Shown piece after piece: positions 48,397 to 59,236 of a DNA stretch of 64,000 nucleotides. Under the pieces are notes generated by a model, which was given only the letters and a program-made list of their open reading frames with translations, was not told where the DNA came from and did not search any database. Position 1 is the stretch's first letter. The number at the start of each line of letters is the position of its first letter. The stretch is taken from contig NC_079495.1 of assembly GCF_030052815.1 (NCBI RefSeq), positions 48,957,043-49,021,042 of the forward strand, read 5' to 3'. The translations under genes and the position numbers were made by a program. Origin of the DNA: Hevea brasiliensis. Taxonomy: Eukaryota > Streptophyta > Magnoliopsida > Malpighiales > Euphorbiaceae.

Positions 48397-51300
48397 TGTA
48401 ACATCCTCCCGGTAGCAATTCCGCACAGTCTACTGTTCCGGTGACCAGTGTCGGTCCGGACAGCTAGAACTTCTGAAAAAAAAATATTTAAACCAAAGTG
48501 AGGAACCAAAATTAACTCAAATATTAATAAGAAAAATATAGTAAAAATTTTAGAAATAAAATACAACCAAGTTAAATGAGCCGGTGCCCAAGCGATGGGT
48601 AACCAGAGGGAAGTTGCGGTTCTCGCAACGAGGAGCCCTAGACCCGGGGGAAAAATTATAAAATAATTTTTGGGACTCCAGAGAAGATTCATTGAGGTTC
48701 CTATGGCATTATAATGCCAAGAAAATATTTAGAAAAATTTTTCAATCGGTACAGACAATTTTGACCCGTTAAGCCAAACGGAGGGCATTTTGGTCATTTC
48801 GCCTTCAGAGACGATTTTTGGCCGACTTGTCCAGTTGAGTAAATAATTATTATGATCTAAAATATGAATAAATATTGTTAAAAATTAAATTGAAAATGAG
48901 TAGAAAAGAAAAGAAAAGAAAATGAAATAAAAGTCATATTTATGACATGAGCATGATGCAATTAAAATATTTTCACCCAACCAAATTTTGACACATCATT
49001 ATAAATTACTTAAATATGAATAAAAGGAGATAAAAATTGGAAAAAGTGGACAGCCATCTTCATCTTTGGGCTGCAGAAACGTTGAGAGAGAGAGAGAGAA
49101 GAAAAAAAACTCCATGAAAGCTCTTGTTCAAAGCTTGATTTTCCCTAAGCTCTCCACCCCAAAACCCTCAACTTCCTTCACAAAAAATTATCCCTAAACC
49201 TTGAGGAAGCATAAGGCAGCAGAAATTTGAGGAAAATTTGAAGTTGGGCAAGTCCAAGTTAGGTCACAAGTGAGGTTAGTGCCTATTATGCATACATCTT
49301 TCTCTTTCCATGATTAGAGACCTAAAATAAGCAAGAATTTGTGAATAAAATGAATGGAATTTATGTGTATGTATACAATGAATTTTGGCAGCCCTAAGGA
49401 AGGAACAAGATTGAGTATTTTGATGGACTTGGAGTGCACTAGAGATTATGTTTAAAGTGTATGAACATAAGGATAATGAAGTAGTTGGTTAATTAAGGTA
49501 AATTGTGTAAATTTTGAATTTAAGCTAGGGTTTTGGGAGTGAAAATTTGATTTGGCTTATGGAATGATTAGTGGACATTCTAATGGTCAATTAGTGACCA
49601 TTTAAGGCAAGTAAATCATAATTTGAAGTGAGCTAATGCATGGTAAACTGAAATGGGAAGGCTGCCAAGAGACAGCAGAAATGAGGCTGTGAGTCCAGCA
49701 AGTTTGGACTGCCATATCTTTGGCTGTGTAGGTCCAATTGGTGTTTGGCCAATTGGTCATGAAACTAGGCTTATAATGGCACATTTTTTCTGTAGAAACT
49801 ATGCCCAAAAGACCAAAGCAAGAGGACCAAAACTTGTCCCCAATCCGGACACCCTGCAACAGCCCCTGCAGAATTGACCAAATGAACAGTAACTGTTCAT
49901 TTGGCCATAACTCACTGTAGATTTCGTCAATTGACCTGAAATTTTTACAGAAGCAAGTTAAGACATAGACAAACAACTTTCATGAAGAAACCTACCCAAA
50001 ATTATGACCAGAACCTAACCCAAATGGCAGTCACAGTTACTGTTCAAACCTGCAACTCTGCAGATTTTCATTTGAGCAGTAATGTTTGGATGGCTATAAC
50101 TCTCTCTAGAAAACTCGGATTTAGGCGATTCTTGAACCGATGGAAACCTAAGGCATAGTAGAACATTTCATATGAAGAAAGTTAGACCAAATTATGAACT
50201 TAACTTGATCAAATTACTGACCAAAGTTGGACCAAAAATCTACCAGACCCAAAATCTCAGCATGAACAGTGCACATGAACAGTAAACTTTTTTTGGCCAT
50301 AACTTGAGCTACAAAACTCCAAATGGAGTGATTCAACAAAAGAAATTCAACTAGACAAAATAAGGAACAACTTTCATGTTTACCATTTCCTCAAATTCCT
50401 ACTGCAATAGTGCCCAATGGAATAGTAAAGTTGAGTTAGCAAAATTGAAAATTTGGCTTCTCTTGGTTTAAGCTTAGAAATGGTATTAATGCTTAATGCC
50501 AACAAGTTTTAAATGAAAAATGTGGTATGTTTGAAGTGCCAAAGTCAATGTACATATTTTCTATGCAAAAGTCAACATTTTTGTTGACCAATGAGGTGAA
50601 TAGTGTCACCAAAACCAAAAATTGGCAATTTTGCCAAAATGACCTAAGCTTTGAGAAAGTGACCAAAACCAACAAGTTTTGAATACAAAATGTGGTATGT
50701 TGGGAGTATTAAAACCAATGTACCTATTGTTTATGCAAAAGTCAACATTTTAGTTGACTAATGAAATGAATAGTGACACCAAAACTTGAAATTCAAAATT
50801 TGAAATTAGAAATGCATCTAGGGGACTTTAAATTGCAATTGGCAATTAATACTAGCAAATGTAAAACTCAAAATGTGGTATCTTGGTATAATAAGAATTA
50901 ATATATCCATTAAGTATAAAAAGGTCAACATTTTGGTTGACTAGTAAGGTGAATAGTAATCAAAATGATTAGTAAATTAAGATGAAGACCTAGAACCAAT
51001 TCTAAGCTTAAATGCTTAGAATTGTATGACAAATATGGACTATGCATCCTAGTCAAAATTGTTAAAAAGAAATTTAGGCCATAAATTTGAAATCCATGAA
51101 ATATTCATGGATTACTTGAAACATGAAAGATAAGTCACCTAATTGATGTGATCAATATGAATAACATAATGAATGGACAAATAAACCGTATTAATGTATG
51201 AATGAGACATTAGTTCTCATTATTGTAAAGAGGAGAAGTATTTTGAGTACAATGGTATAAAAGGATAATTGATGTGAATTGTGATCATATAAATGATCAA

Positions 51301-51465
51301 ATGAATGTATGAATTATGATTGAAATTTATCATGAAATAATGAAGTCATAAAGTACAATATATTAATATTTTAAAATATTAAATGCCCTAGTATACCTAA
51401 CAAGATTGGTTTGGATAGTTTGGCATGCCAATAGGGTATTGTTTTAGCAGTACTGCGAAAGGATA

Positions 51466-51550
51466 GGCTTTATGCCTGTATTCATGGCTTTTATGCCCGT
51501 ATTCATGGCTTTTATGCCAATTATGTGATATCATGGCTCTTTAGCCATAC
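51466..51550 (+). repeat. Short tandem U3 repeats, B'
   Basis: Four units of about 20-25 bp follow the pattern ATGGCTTTTATGCCCGTATTC with drift, ending ATGGCTCTTTAGCCATAC. They lie about 470-550 bp upstream of the hairpin. Confidence 0.65.
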
Positions 51551-51987
51551 TGACTGCATACGTGGTTGACGTTCTGCGTCCCATGGTATGACAGCCCGAG
51601 GCACCACGGTGTCCAGTGCCAACGACGATTATCGATCCGATGCGTCTAGTATAGGTTACTTGGGCGATCAATTAAAGTATTATTCAATTCAGCTAAGTTA
51701 ACTTAACTATAATTAAAATCCAGTACAATTATATGAACTATTCAATGAATAAGCAAAAGAGAGTAGCAAAAGTAACATAACAAAAATATAAATTGCATAA
51801 CCGTACATACTTGAAATACAATACAGATAGAATAAATTATATACCTGCTAGTATTACTGAAAAGTTATAAACTAAGCACTTCCAAAGAGGAACAAACTAG
51901 TATATAAGATCGTTGATACTAGAAATACCATACCAAATTAAATTGATTCTTGAGTATCCAATTATCATTTATTTCTTTCTTTACTTG

Positions 51988-52036
51988 TATATATTATTTC
52001 GGTTATATTATTGCACCACTAAGCAGAAATGCTTAG
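51988..52036 (+). promoter_or_regulatory. Putative core promoter and hairpin of B'
   Basis: The box TATATATT lies 24-31 bp upstream of the stem CTAAGCA-GAAA-TGCTTAG (52019-52036). A transcript starting about 25-30 bp after the box would begin at or near GCACCACT and fold this stem at its 5' end. This is inferred from spacing. Confidence 0.5.
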
Positions 52037-52706
52037 CGCGATGGAATTGCTTCCTCGCAGTGATCAAGGTAAAACCAATAGATCATTGAGATTTTTGGAG
52101 TCGGATCTGCGAAGTGTCGGAAGAGTTCAAGATTGTCACCTCCTCAGCAATGCATGTAGATAGGGCTCATTTTATACATGTTATGTATATTGTTCATTCC
52201 TAATACATTGTAAATTATTTGTATATCTTGTACAAAATAAACTCATGTAATTAACCTATGAATTATGGAAGCTATTCAAAGTAAGTATTTTAGTATGTGA
52301 ATTGAATTTGAGTTATAATGAGATTATACTTGTGAATATTGAGATATTGAAAATCTAATGAGATTTCTGAGAAATCTGGATACTGTATTGAGATACATTA
52401 TGTTTGAAAATTTTTGAGACTATTAAGTTTAAGAAATTGAGTATATATTGAAATTGTCTTTAGCAGGTTCAGAAGAACTGTTAGTCCAAATTACAGCCGA
52501 CACTTTGTCGGATTATCGTTAAAATTTTTGAAATTTCCAACTTAGTTAGATTTTGATAAAAGTAAAAATAGCCTAAATCTTCAATAAAGTTTTTGAATAA
52601 ATAAATCAAGGACTGTAATGAAATCAGATAAAATAGAGTGCTCGGCACACTGAGTGGCATAACTTGCTCGGCTACACTGTAGTCGGGTAAGGGGTGTCAC
52701 AATAAG

Positions 52707-53725
52707 GCATAAAGCCAAGTATAACATCATAATCAGTATATCCATAGGCTATCATATCACAGAATGGCATGGAGCCATACATCATACGTAGTACTACTAT
52801 CAGAACCTTATTGGCATGCCAACCTATCTAAACCAATCACATTAGGCCTACTAGGGCATATTATAAAGTTATTTCTTAAATATTTATACTTAACTTGTAA
52901 GATTACTATTCATTTGGTCATTTAAGTCAAAATATTGACTTTCTCATATATAATAGTTACATGAGTTTTAATCAAATAGATTTACTACATTTTGGTTCCC
53001 AAAAGTGTTGGCATTAGTTGCCAATCCATACTTCTAACCAATAGAAAATAAATCAAAAATTTCAATTTTGGGTGCTAGAGTTCACTATTCAATTAGGCTA
53101 TTCTACAGTGAGAATTTGGCCAAGTTGTTCTTTATTGTGTTTAGTTACATTTCACTTTTTGAATCACCCTATTTGGAGTTTTCTAGCTCATTTTATGGTC
53201 AAATAACCATAACTGGTTTATTTCCTAATTATGTCTCTTTAATTAGGCAGATTTTGGCATTACCTTTTTCTAATTTAATTGGACATGTTGTAGTTACTTT
53301 TAGGCTTAGTGTTCTTCATAGAATTTGTTGCCCTATGTCTTATGGTCACTTAGAAATTTTAATTACAATTTCAAAGTTTTATAGAATTAATTATACCATT
53401 TTAATTGGCCTATACTCCAGTACCTTGTGTCTTCAGGGTCCAGGTTCAGGTCAGTAAATTTGACCTCCATTTTAGGATTCTTATGTTTATAATTTGAGGA
53501 CAATGTCTAAAACAAAGTTGGGGTCCTATTTCTTAGGTTTCAGATCAGTATGGCTCAACCTAATTAGAGTTTCCTAGCGGGAGATACGCTATAAATACTA
53601 TTCTTGGGTCAATTGTGATTTGGCCAAACTCCAAGTTTTAATGTGTTAATTTCTTCTAACCATTTGATTTAGTTCCTTTAGGTTCTGGGTTTTGGTCAAA
53701 AGACCAATATTGTAGACCTATGTCT
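52707..53725 (-). mobile_element. Element C, right LTR, segment 3
   Basis: It continues segment 2 at GCATAAAGCCAAG and matches the left LTR from about 28114 to 29147. It is broken by D at 53726. The 129-residue frame at 53068-53457 (+) is antisense LTR sequence; the left LTR has the matching frame only in part. Confidence 0.92.
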
Positions 53726-54290
53726 TGTGACACCCCTTACCCGTGTATAGTATATCCGGGTAAGATACGTCACACGGTGTATCGGCACACTCTAATATAC
53801 CTTAATTAATTTTTATCATGCTTTTGAATATAACTTGTGAAATATAATATATTTGAGCCATTTATCGAAATTATAAATTATTTGAGGTTCCGAAAATTTT
53901 AAAGAAAATCCGGTAGAGTACCGGCTAAAAATGGAGAAAATAATTCTTCGGAACCTGTGAAAAACACTTCCAATAATCACATTCAATCATTCTCAAACTT
54001 CAATATCATAATCTCAACAATTTTCAATTTAAGTTCTCAATCATCCATCACATGTGATAATCAAGTATAAATCACAAATAAACATTCTCATTTCCATTCA
54101 CAAACACAATTCTCATTATTTACATGATCATCAAAATACATTTCATAAGTTCAACTACATATGAGAAAATAAAAATTTAGTTACAAAATACCAAAATGAC
54201 ACCTAGTGTCCTACCAATGCACTGCAGAAGTTGAGGTGACACGGACACTGTGCAGAGCTGCAGGATGGACTCACCCAGTCTGCGGTCGTG
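53726..54290 (-). mobile_element. D, 3' LTR remnant
   Basis: It is co-linear with the first 565 bp of the complete LTR (55928 on), with a few substitutions. The match stops after CAGTCTGCGGTC, where gag-protease sequence begins. Confidence 0.92.
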
Positions 54291-55799
54291 GAAGGGTAAC
54301 TCAATCAGGTCTGCCAAGAATTCATACCCCTGAATCCTTAACGGGCAACCCTTGTATACTTTGTTCACTACCACACTGTGGCCCAATGGATTAGTGACCA
54401 GAATGTCTTGGTCACTCTCCCCTACTAGTATCCCCCTTTCTACGGATAGGTTAATGCAGATGTATGAATGAGTGGATCCTGGATCCACCAATGCATGCAC
54501 AGGTGTATTGTAGAGGGAGAACGTATCCCTGATGACGTCCGGGGCATCTTGCTCCTCCTGGGCTCTAATGGCATAGGCTCTGGCAGGTGGTCTGCTATCA
54601 GGCCTTGCTGCTGGCTCAAATGCAGGCCTTTGTGATGGTTCCACAGCCTCAGATTTGCCAGATTTTCTACCCCTCTGTGGTGCAGGAGCAGGTCTGTCTG
54701 CTTTTGTTGGAGCAGCTGTAGTCGCTCTACGTGGACAGTTCCTCAACTGATGCTCTGTCAACCCACACCTTAAGCAGGCACCAGTTACTCTCCAACACTC
54801 CCCCTTATGCCACTTCAGGCAGTGTGGACATGCAGAAGTTGCTGGGGCTGGTCCCCTGAACCCCATCCCCACAGAGCGCCCACCGATGGTGTGGGTGACC
54901 TCTCCTAAGGGTAAACTGTGGCCTGGGCCCCTGAGACTGACCCTGACCTTGTGGCTGGCCTGAACTCTATGCAGATGGACCCTTGAACCTCTTCCCAGGT
55001 GCAGGAGATGAACTAGACTGACCCGGGCCCCTCTTCTGCTGTCTATCCCTTCTGGTCTGCTCACTGATTCTTACTTTTTCAACCTTTATTGCAGCTTCCA
55101 CTAACTTGGTAAATTCTGTGATTCCCAGGGCAGTGAGCTGGATCTTTATGTTGTCATTTAGTCCCTCTTCAAATCTCTTACACCTTTCAGCTTCATTAGG
55201 GACTATCTCCCTTCCGTAGCGGCTTAATCGGACGAATTCCTTCTCATACTCGGCCACTGACAACTGTCTCTGCCTCAGATTAATAAACTCTCTTCTTCTC
55301 TCTTCCAGGTATACAGTACCCACATATTTCTTCTTGAATTCTGAGAGAAAGAAGTCCCAAGTTATAGCTTATGACTGCACTTCACTGGATACCGTGTCCC
55401 ACCATTCATAGGCATCATCTTGCAACAGAGATATGGCAGCCTCTAGGTTTTGTTCAGGAGTGCAGTGGAGTTGTTTTAAGACTCTGCCTGTTCTGTTCAA
55501 CCAATTTTCGGCTGCAACAGAATCATCTTCTCTCTTGCCAAAGAAATCCACTGCTCTAAACTTTCTTAGCCTTTCCAGGTGTGATTTCTGCTGTGGAGCT
55601 GGTGATGGTGGTGGTGCTGGCATTACCCCAGCCATTTGTCTGAAAAATTCGGCCATTTGCTGGAACATGGCCTGTGGAGGCTGAGCAGGCTCTGCTTGAG
55701 CTGACGGAGCAGGTTCTCCCATACCCCAGTCTCAGCTGCTGCAGGTGGAGCATGACTCTCCACTTCCTCCTCAACTGCCCTCTGAGATGTAGGGTCCAT
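54291..55799 (-). pseudogene. gag: gag and protease-start pseudogene of D
   Basis: Gag starts at ATG 55799 (MDPTSQRAVEEEVESHAPP); a frameshift precedes MGEPAPSAQ at 55722. The capsid domain follows: LERLRKFRAVDF, AAENWLNRT, CTPEQNLEAAISLLQDDAY, EWWDTVSSEVQS, then a TAA, ITWDFFLSEFKKKY, LRQRQLSVAEYEKEF and CKRFEEGL. A further shift near 54967-55064 leads to two zinc-knuckle-like motifs, CPHCLKWHKGEC and the canonical CLRCGLTEHQLRNC. A retropepsin-like start (HALVDPGSTHSYI, Pro in place of the usual Ser or Thr) ends at LPFHD, where the deletion joint lies. It is inactive. Confidence 0.92.
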
Positions 55800-55840
55800 A
55801 TCCTATTCAAAATAAGAAAGAAAAATAGATCTATATTTAG

Positions 55841-55870
55841 TGTCACCTCGACTCTTACAAATGCAATGCA
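55841..55870 (-). other. Conserved leader motif of D
   Basis: The same leader block as in X, B and C (TGTCACCTCGACTCTTA, then ATGCAATGCAT as read on +) lies between PBS and gag. Confidence 0.55.
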
Positions 55871-55910
55871 TGGTATGGACTCAATCTAGGCCCAGAAACG
55901 CCTAAACCGT

Positions 55911-55922
55911 GCTCTGATACCA
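55911..55922 (-). other. Primer binding site of D
   Basis: GCTCTGATACCA on + is TGGTATCAGAGC on -, five bases from the LTR end at 55928. It fits initiator methionine tRNA. Confidence 0.93.
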
Positions 55923-55927
55923 CTAAA

Positions 55928-58900
55928 TGTGACACCCCTTACCCGTGTACAGTATATCCGGGTAAGATACGTCACACGGTGTATCGGCACACTCTAATAT
56001 ACCTTAATTAATTTTTATCATGCTTTTGAATATAACTTGTGAAATATAATATATTTGAGCCATTTATCGAAATTATAAATTATTTGAGGTTCCGAAAATT
56101 TTAAAGAAAATCCGGCAGAGTACCGGCTAAAAATGGAGAAAACAGTTTTTTGGAACCTGTGAAAAACACTTCCAATAATCACATTCAATCATTCTCAAAC
56201 TTCAATATCATAATCTCAACAATTTTCAATTTAAGTTCTCAATCATCCATCACATGTGATAATCAAGTATAAGTCACAAATAAACATTCTCTTTTCCATT
56301 CACAAACACAATTCTCATTATTTACATGATCATCAAAATACATTTCATAAGTTTAACTACATATGAGAAAATAAAAATTTAGTTACAAAATACCAAAATG
56401 ACACCTAGTGTCCTACCAATGCACTGCAGAAATTGAGGTGACACGGAAACTGTGCAGAGCTGCAGGATGGACTCACCTAGTCTGCGGTCTACTGGGCTCA
56501 CGTTCAGTATCTCCAGTACCTAAGCATGGCAAAAGCAACGCGCTAAGCAATGATGCTTAGTGGTGCAATAATAAAATACAAGAAAATAGCAGAAAATAAA
56601 TATGTATTTAATGTATATGTCTTATTTGTTTTGTATCTGTTATATTCATTTATTTCTTTAACTTTGTCCATTTTCATTCATTTGGTTGCCCAAGTAACCT
56701 ATACTAGACGACTGGACTGAATAAACGGGTAAACTGGCACTGGATATCTAGTACCTCGGGCCGTCACACCATCGGTCACATATGCATCTCCCGGTGTGCA
56801 ACAGAACAGCTAACAAGCTGTAAATAGTATTAGGCACGAGGCCGAGTCTCAACACAATATCAAAATGGCTAAAAGCCATAAAATCACAAAATGGCATAAT
56901 GCCATGTGCAGTACTGCTAACTGAACCCTATTGGCATGCCAAACTATCCAAATCAATCTTGTTAGGTATACTAGGGCATTTGATACTTTTGAATTCTTCA
57001 ATTTTTGAATTTCAAGTTTTTGGTGTCACTATTCACCTCATTGATCAACAAAAATGTTGACTTTTGGATAGAAAATAGGTACATTGGTTTAACACTCCCA
57101 ATGTACCACATTTTACATTTAAAACTTGTTGGAATTGAGCACCCATACCATTTCTAAACTTAAAACCAAGAGGGCAGAATTTTCAGTTTTTGAAGCCTAA
57201 CTTTACTGTTCCATTAAGCACTGTTGCAGTGGGAATTTGAGGAAATGGTAAACATGAAAGTTGTTCCTTATTTTGTCTAGTTGAATTCCTTTTTTTGAAT
57301 CACTCCATTTAGAGTTTTGTAGCTCCAGATATGGTCCCAAAACCACAGCTGGCCGGATTGAAAAAACTACAGAATTACCAAATCTACAGTACCATGAACA
57401 GTGACTGTGACTGCCATTTTGGTTAGGTTCTGGTCATAATTTGGGGTAGGTTTCTTCATGAAAGTTGTTTGTCTATGTCGTAACTTGTTGCTGTAAAAAT
57501 GTCAGGTCAATTGACCATTTCTACAGTGAGTTATGGCCAAATGAACAGTTACTATTCATTTGGTCATTCTGCAGAATTGGCTTGCAGGGTACCCAAATTG
57601 GGGCCAACTTTTGGTCCTCTTGCTTTGGTCTTTTGGGCATGGTTTCTTCAGCAAAAATGTGCCATTATAGGTCTAGTTTCATGTCCAATTGGCCAAACAC
57701 CAATTGGACTAACACAGCCAAAGATATGGCAGTCCAAGTGGGCTGGAATCACAGCCACCCTGCTGCACTCACTGGGCAGCATACTCATTCACTTTGCCAT
57801 GCTATATTTCAGTCCAAATTATGGTCAAATTTCCTCAAATGGTCACTAATTGACCATTAGAATGTTCTTTAACAATTTCATAAGCCAAGTCCACATTTTA
57901 CTCTCAAAACCCTAGTTTCCATTATAAATTTTCACAACATACCTTAATTACTAACTCATTCACTAACCACATGCATACATGCTTTAAACATGATCTCTAA
58001 TCCACTTTAAGTCCATCAAAACACTCCATCATTGTTTCTTCCTTAGGGCTGCCGAAATTCATGGTAGGCATGCACACAAATTTGGTTCATTTAATTCACA
58101 AATTCATGTTGATTTCAAGTCCCTAACATGGAAAATAAGGGTTTTAAGTAGATAGGTGCACTAACCTTTAAGTGGCACTTCTTGGACTTGTATTCTCCTT
58201 AGAATTCCTACTTCTTATGGCTGCCTAGAGTTGCCTTGTGATGTGGGGATAAATTTTTGTGAAGGGATATTAGGATTTTAAGGTGAGGAAAGCATGGAAA
58301 TTGAAGCTTTTAAGAACCAAAAATGGAGGTTTGGCTAGGTATGGATTTCGGCTGGTTTGGAAGGAAGGAGATGGCTGCTAGCTTTTGGTCTTTTTTTGGT
58401 CTTGTTTATCTCTTTTTATTAGTTAGTTAAATGGTTGTTCAATTGTGATTGGTTGTAGCTTTTAAATGACATCATAATGATGTCATATTTGGCATTTTAT
58501 TGCATTTTCTTTTATTTTCATCACTACTCATTTTCAATTTAATTTTTAGTAATATTTATTCATATTTTATGTCATATTAATTATTTACTCAACTGGACAA
58601 GTCGGCCAAAAATCACCTCTGAAGGCGAAATGACCAAAATGCCCTCCGTTTGGCTTAACGGGTCAAAATTGTTTGTACCGATTGAAAAATTTTTCTAAAT
58701 ATTTTCTTGTCATTCTAATGCCATAGGAACCTCAATGACCCTTCTCTGGAGTCCCAAAAATTATTTTATGAATTTTCCCCCTGGTCTAGGGCTCCTAGTT
58801 GCGAGAACCGCAACTTCCCTCTGGGTTACCCATCGCTTGGGCACCGGCTCATTTAACTTGGTTGTATTTTATTTCTAAAATTTTTCCTAAATTTTTCTTA

Positions 58901-59028
58901 TTAATATTTGAGTTAATTATGGTTCCTCACTTTAGTTTAAATATTTTTCCGGACGTTCTAGCTGTCCGGACCGACACTGGTCACCGGAACAGTAGAATGT
59001 ACGGAGTTGCTACCGGGAGGGTGTTACA
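55928..59028 (-). mobile_element. D, complete 5' LTR
   Basis: The LTR is 3,101 bp, bounded by TGTGACACC and GGGTGTTACA on +. It shares the B layout, but the part between the GGCATGCCAA block and the modules is much shorter, which explains most of the size gap to B. It contains the hairpin (56543-56560), the inverted repeat TGACATCA-TAA-TGATGTCA (58467-58485) and the U3 head near 58970-58995. Antisense frames at 57465-57860 resemble those in B. Confidence 0.93.
56543..56560 (-). promoter_or_regulatory. Conserved LTR hairpin, D
   Basis: The stem CTAAGCA/TGCTTAG is kept with loop TCAT, which is not of the GNRA type. The second stem is not evident. Confidence 0.6.
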
Positions 59029-59033
59029 TGTCT

Positions 59034-59236
59034 TATAAAACTTTTGCCATTGGTTTCATTACATTTAAATTTTTATAGACCAAGTTATGGTCATTTTGCC
59101 AAAACTGGTAGGGTAGTCTATGTCCACAAAATTCTGGCCAGAATGGTTCAGGTCAGTTTGGTATCCTAATTTGAGTCAAAAATTTCATTAGGTTAGAGGA
59201 ATTTTTGGGCTTGGTGTTCTCAATGAAAGTTGTAGT
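59034..59236 (-). mobile_element. Element C, right LTR, segment 4
   Basis: It continues the C LTR after D (ATAAAACTTTTGCCATTGG matches 29151 on). It stops at AAAGTTGTAGT, where H enters; the last 1.5 kb or so of this LTR should lie beyond H, outside the window. Confidence 0.92.

Larger units (their letters stand above)
48397..52701 (+). mobile_element. Solo LTR B' (B family)
   Basis: The LTR is 4,305 bp, bounded by TGTAACATCC and GGGTGTCACA with the duplication ATAAG (48392-48396 and 52702-52706). It is co-linear with B LTR1-3 but on the opposite strand: U3 head CTACTGTTCCGGTGACCAG, the AAACGGAGGGCATTTTGG block, a GA microsatellite near 49085-49100, modules from about 49740 to 50400, the short tandem repeats at 51466-51550, the TATA-like box 51988-51995 and the hairpin 52019-52036. 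It is a useful outgroup for the array. The open frame at 49602-49976 (-) is antisense to the LTR. Confidence 0.95.
53726..59028 (-). mobile_element. Element D, gag-bearing Ty3/gypsy relic
   Basis: A 5,303-bp insertion with the duplication TGTCT (53721-53725 and 59029-59033). On the - strand the order is: complete 5' LTR (59028-55928), PBS, leader, gag and the start of protease, then an abrupt joint to the last 565 bp of the 3' LTR (54290-53726). Pol, the polypurine tract and most of the 3' LTR were lost in one deletion. It belongs to the same group as X by Gag sequence. Confidence 0.94.

Noticed and set aside
53068..53457. 129-residue frame on +
   Set aside because: It is antisense C LTR sequence; the left LTR of C has stops or shifts at the matching place.
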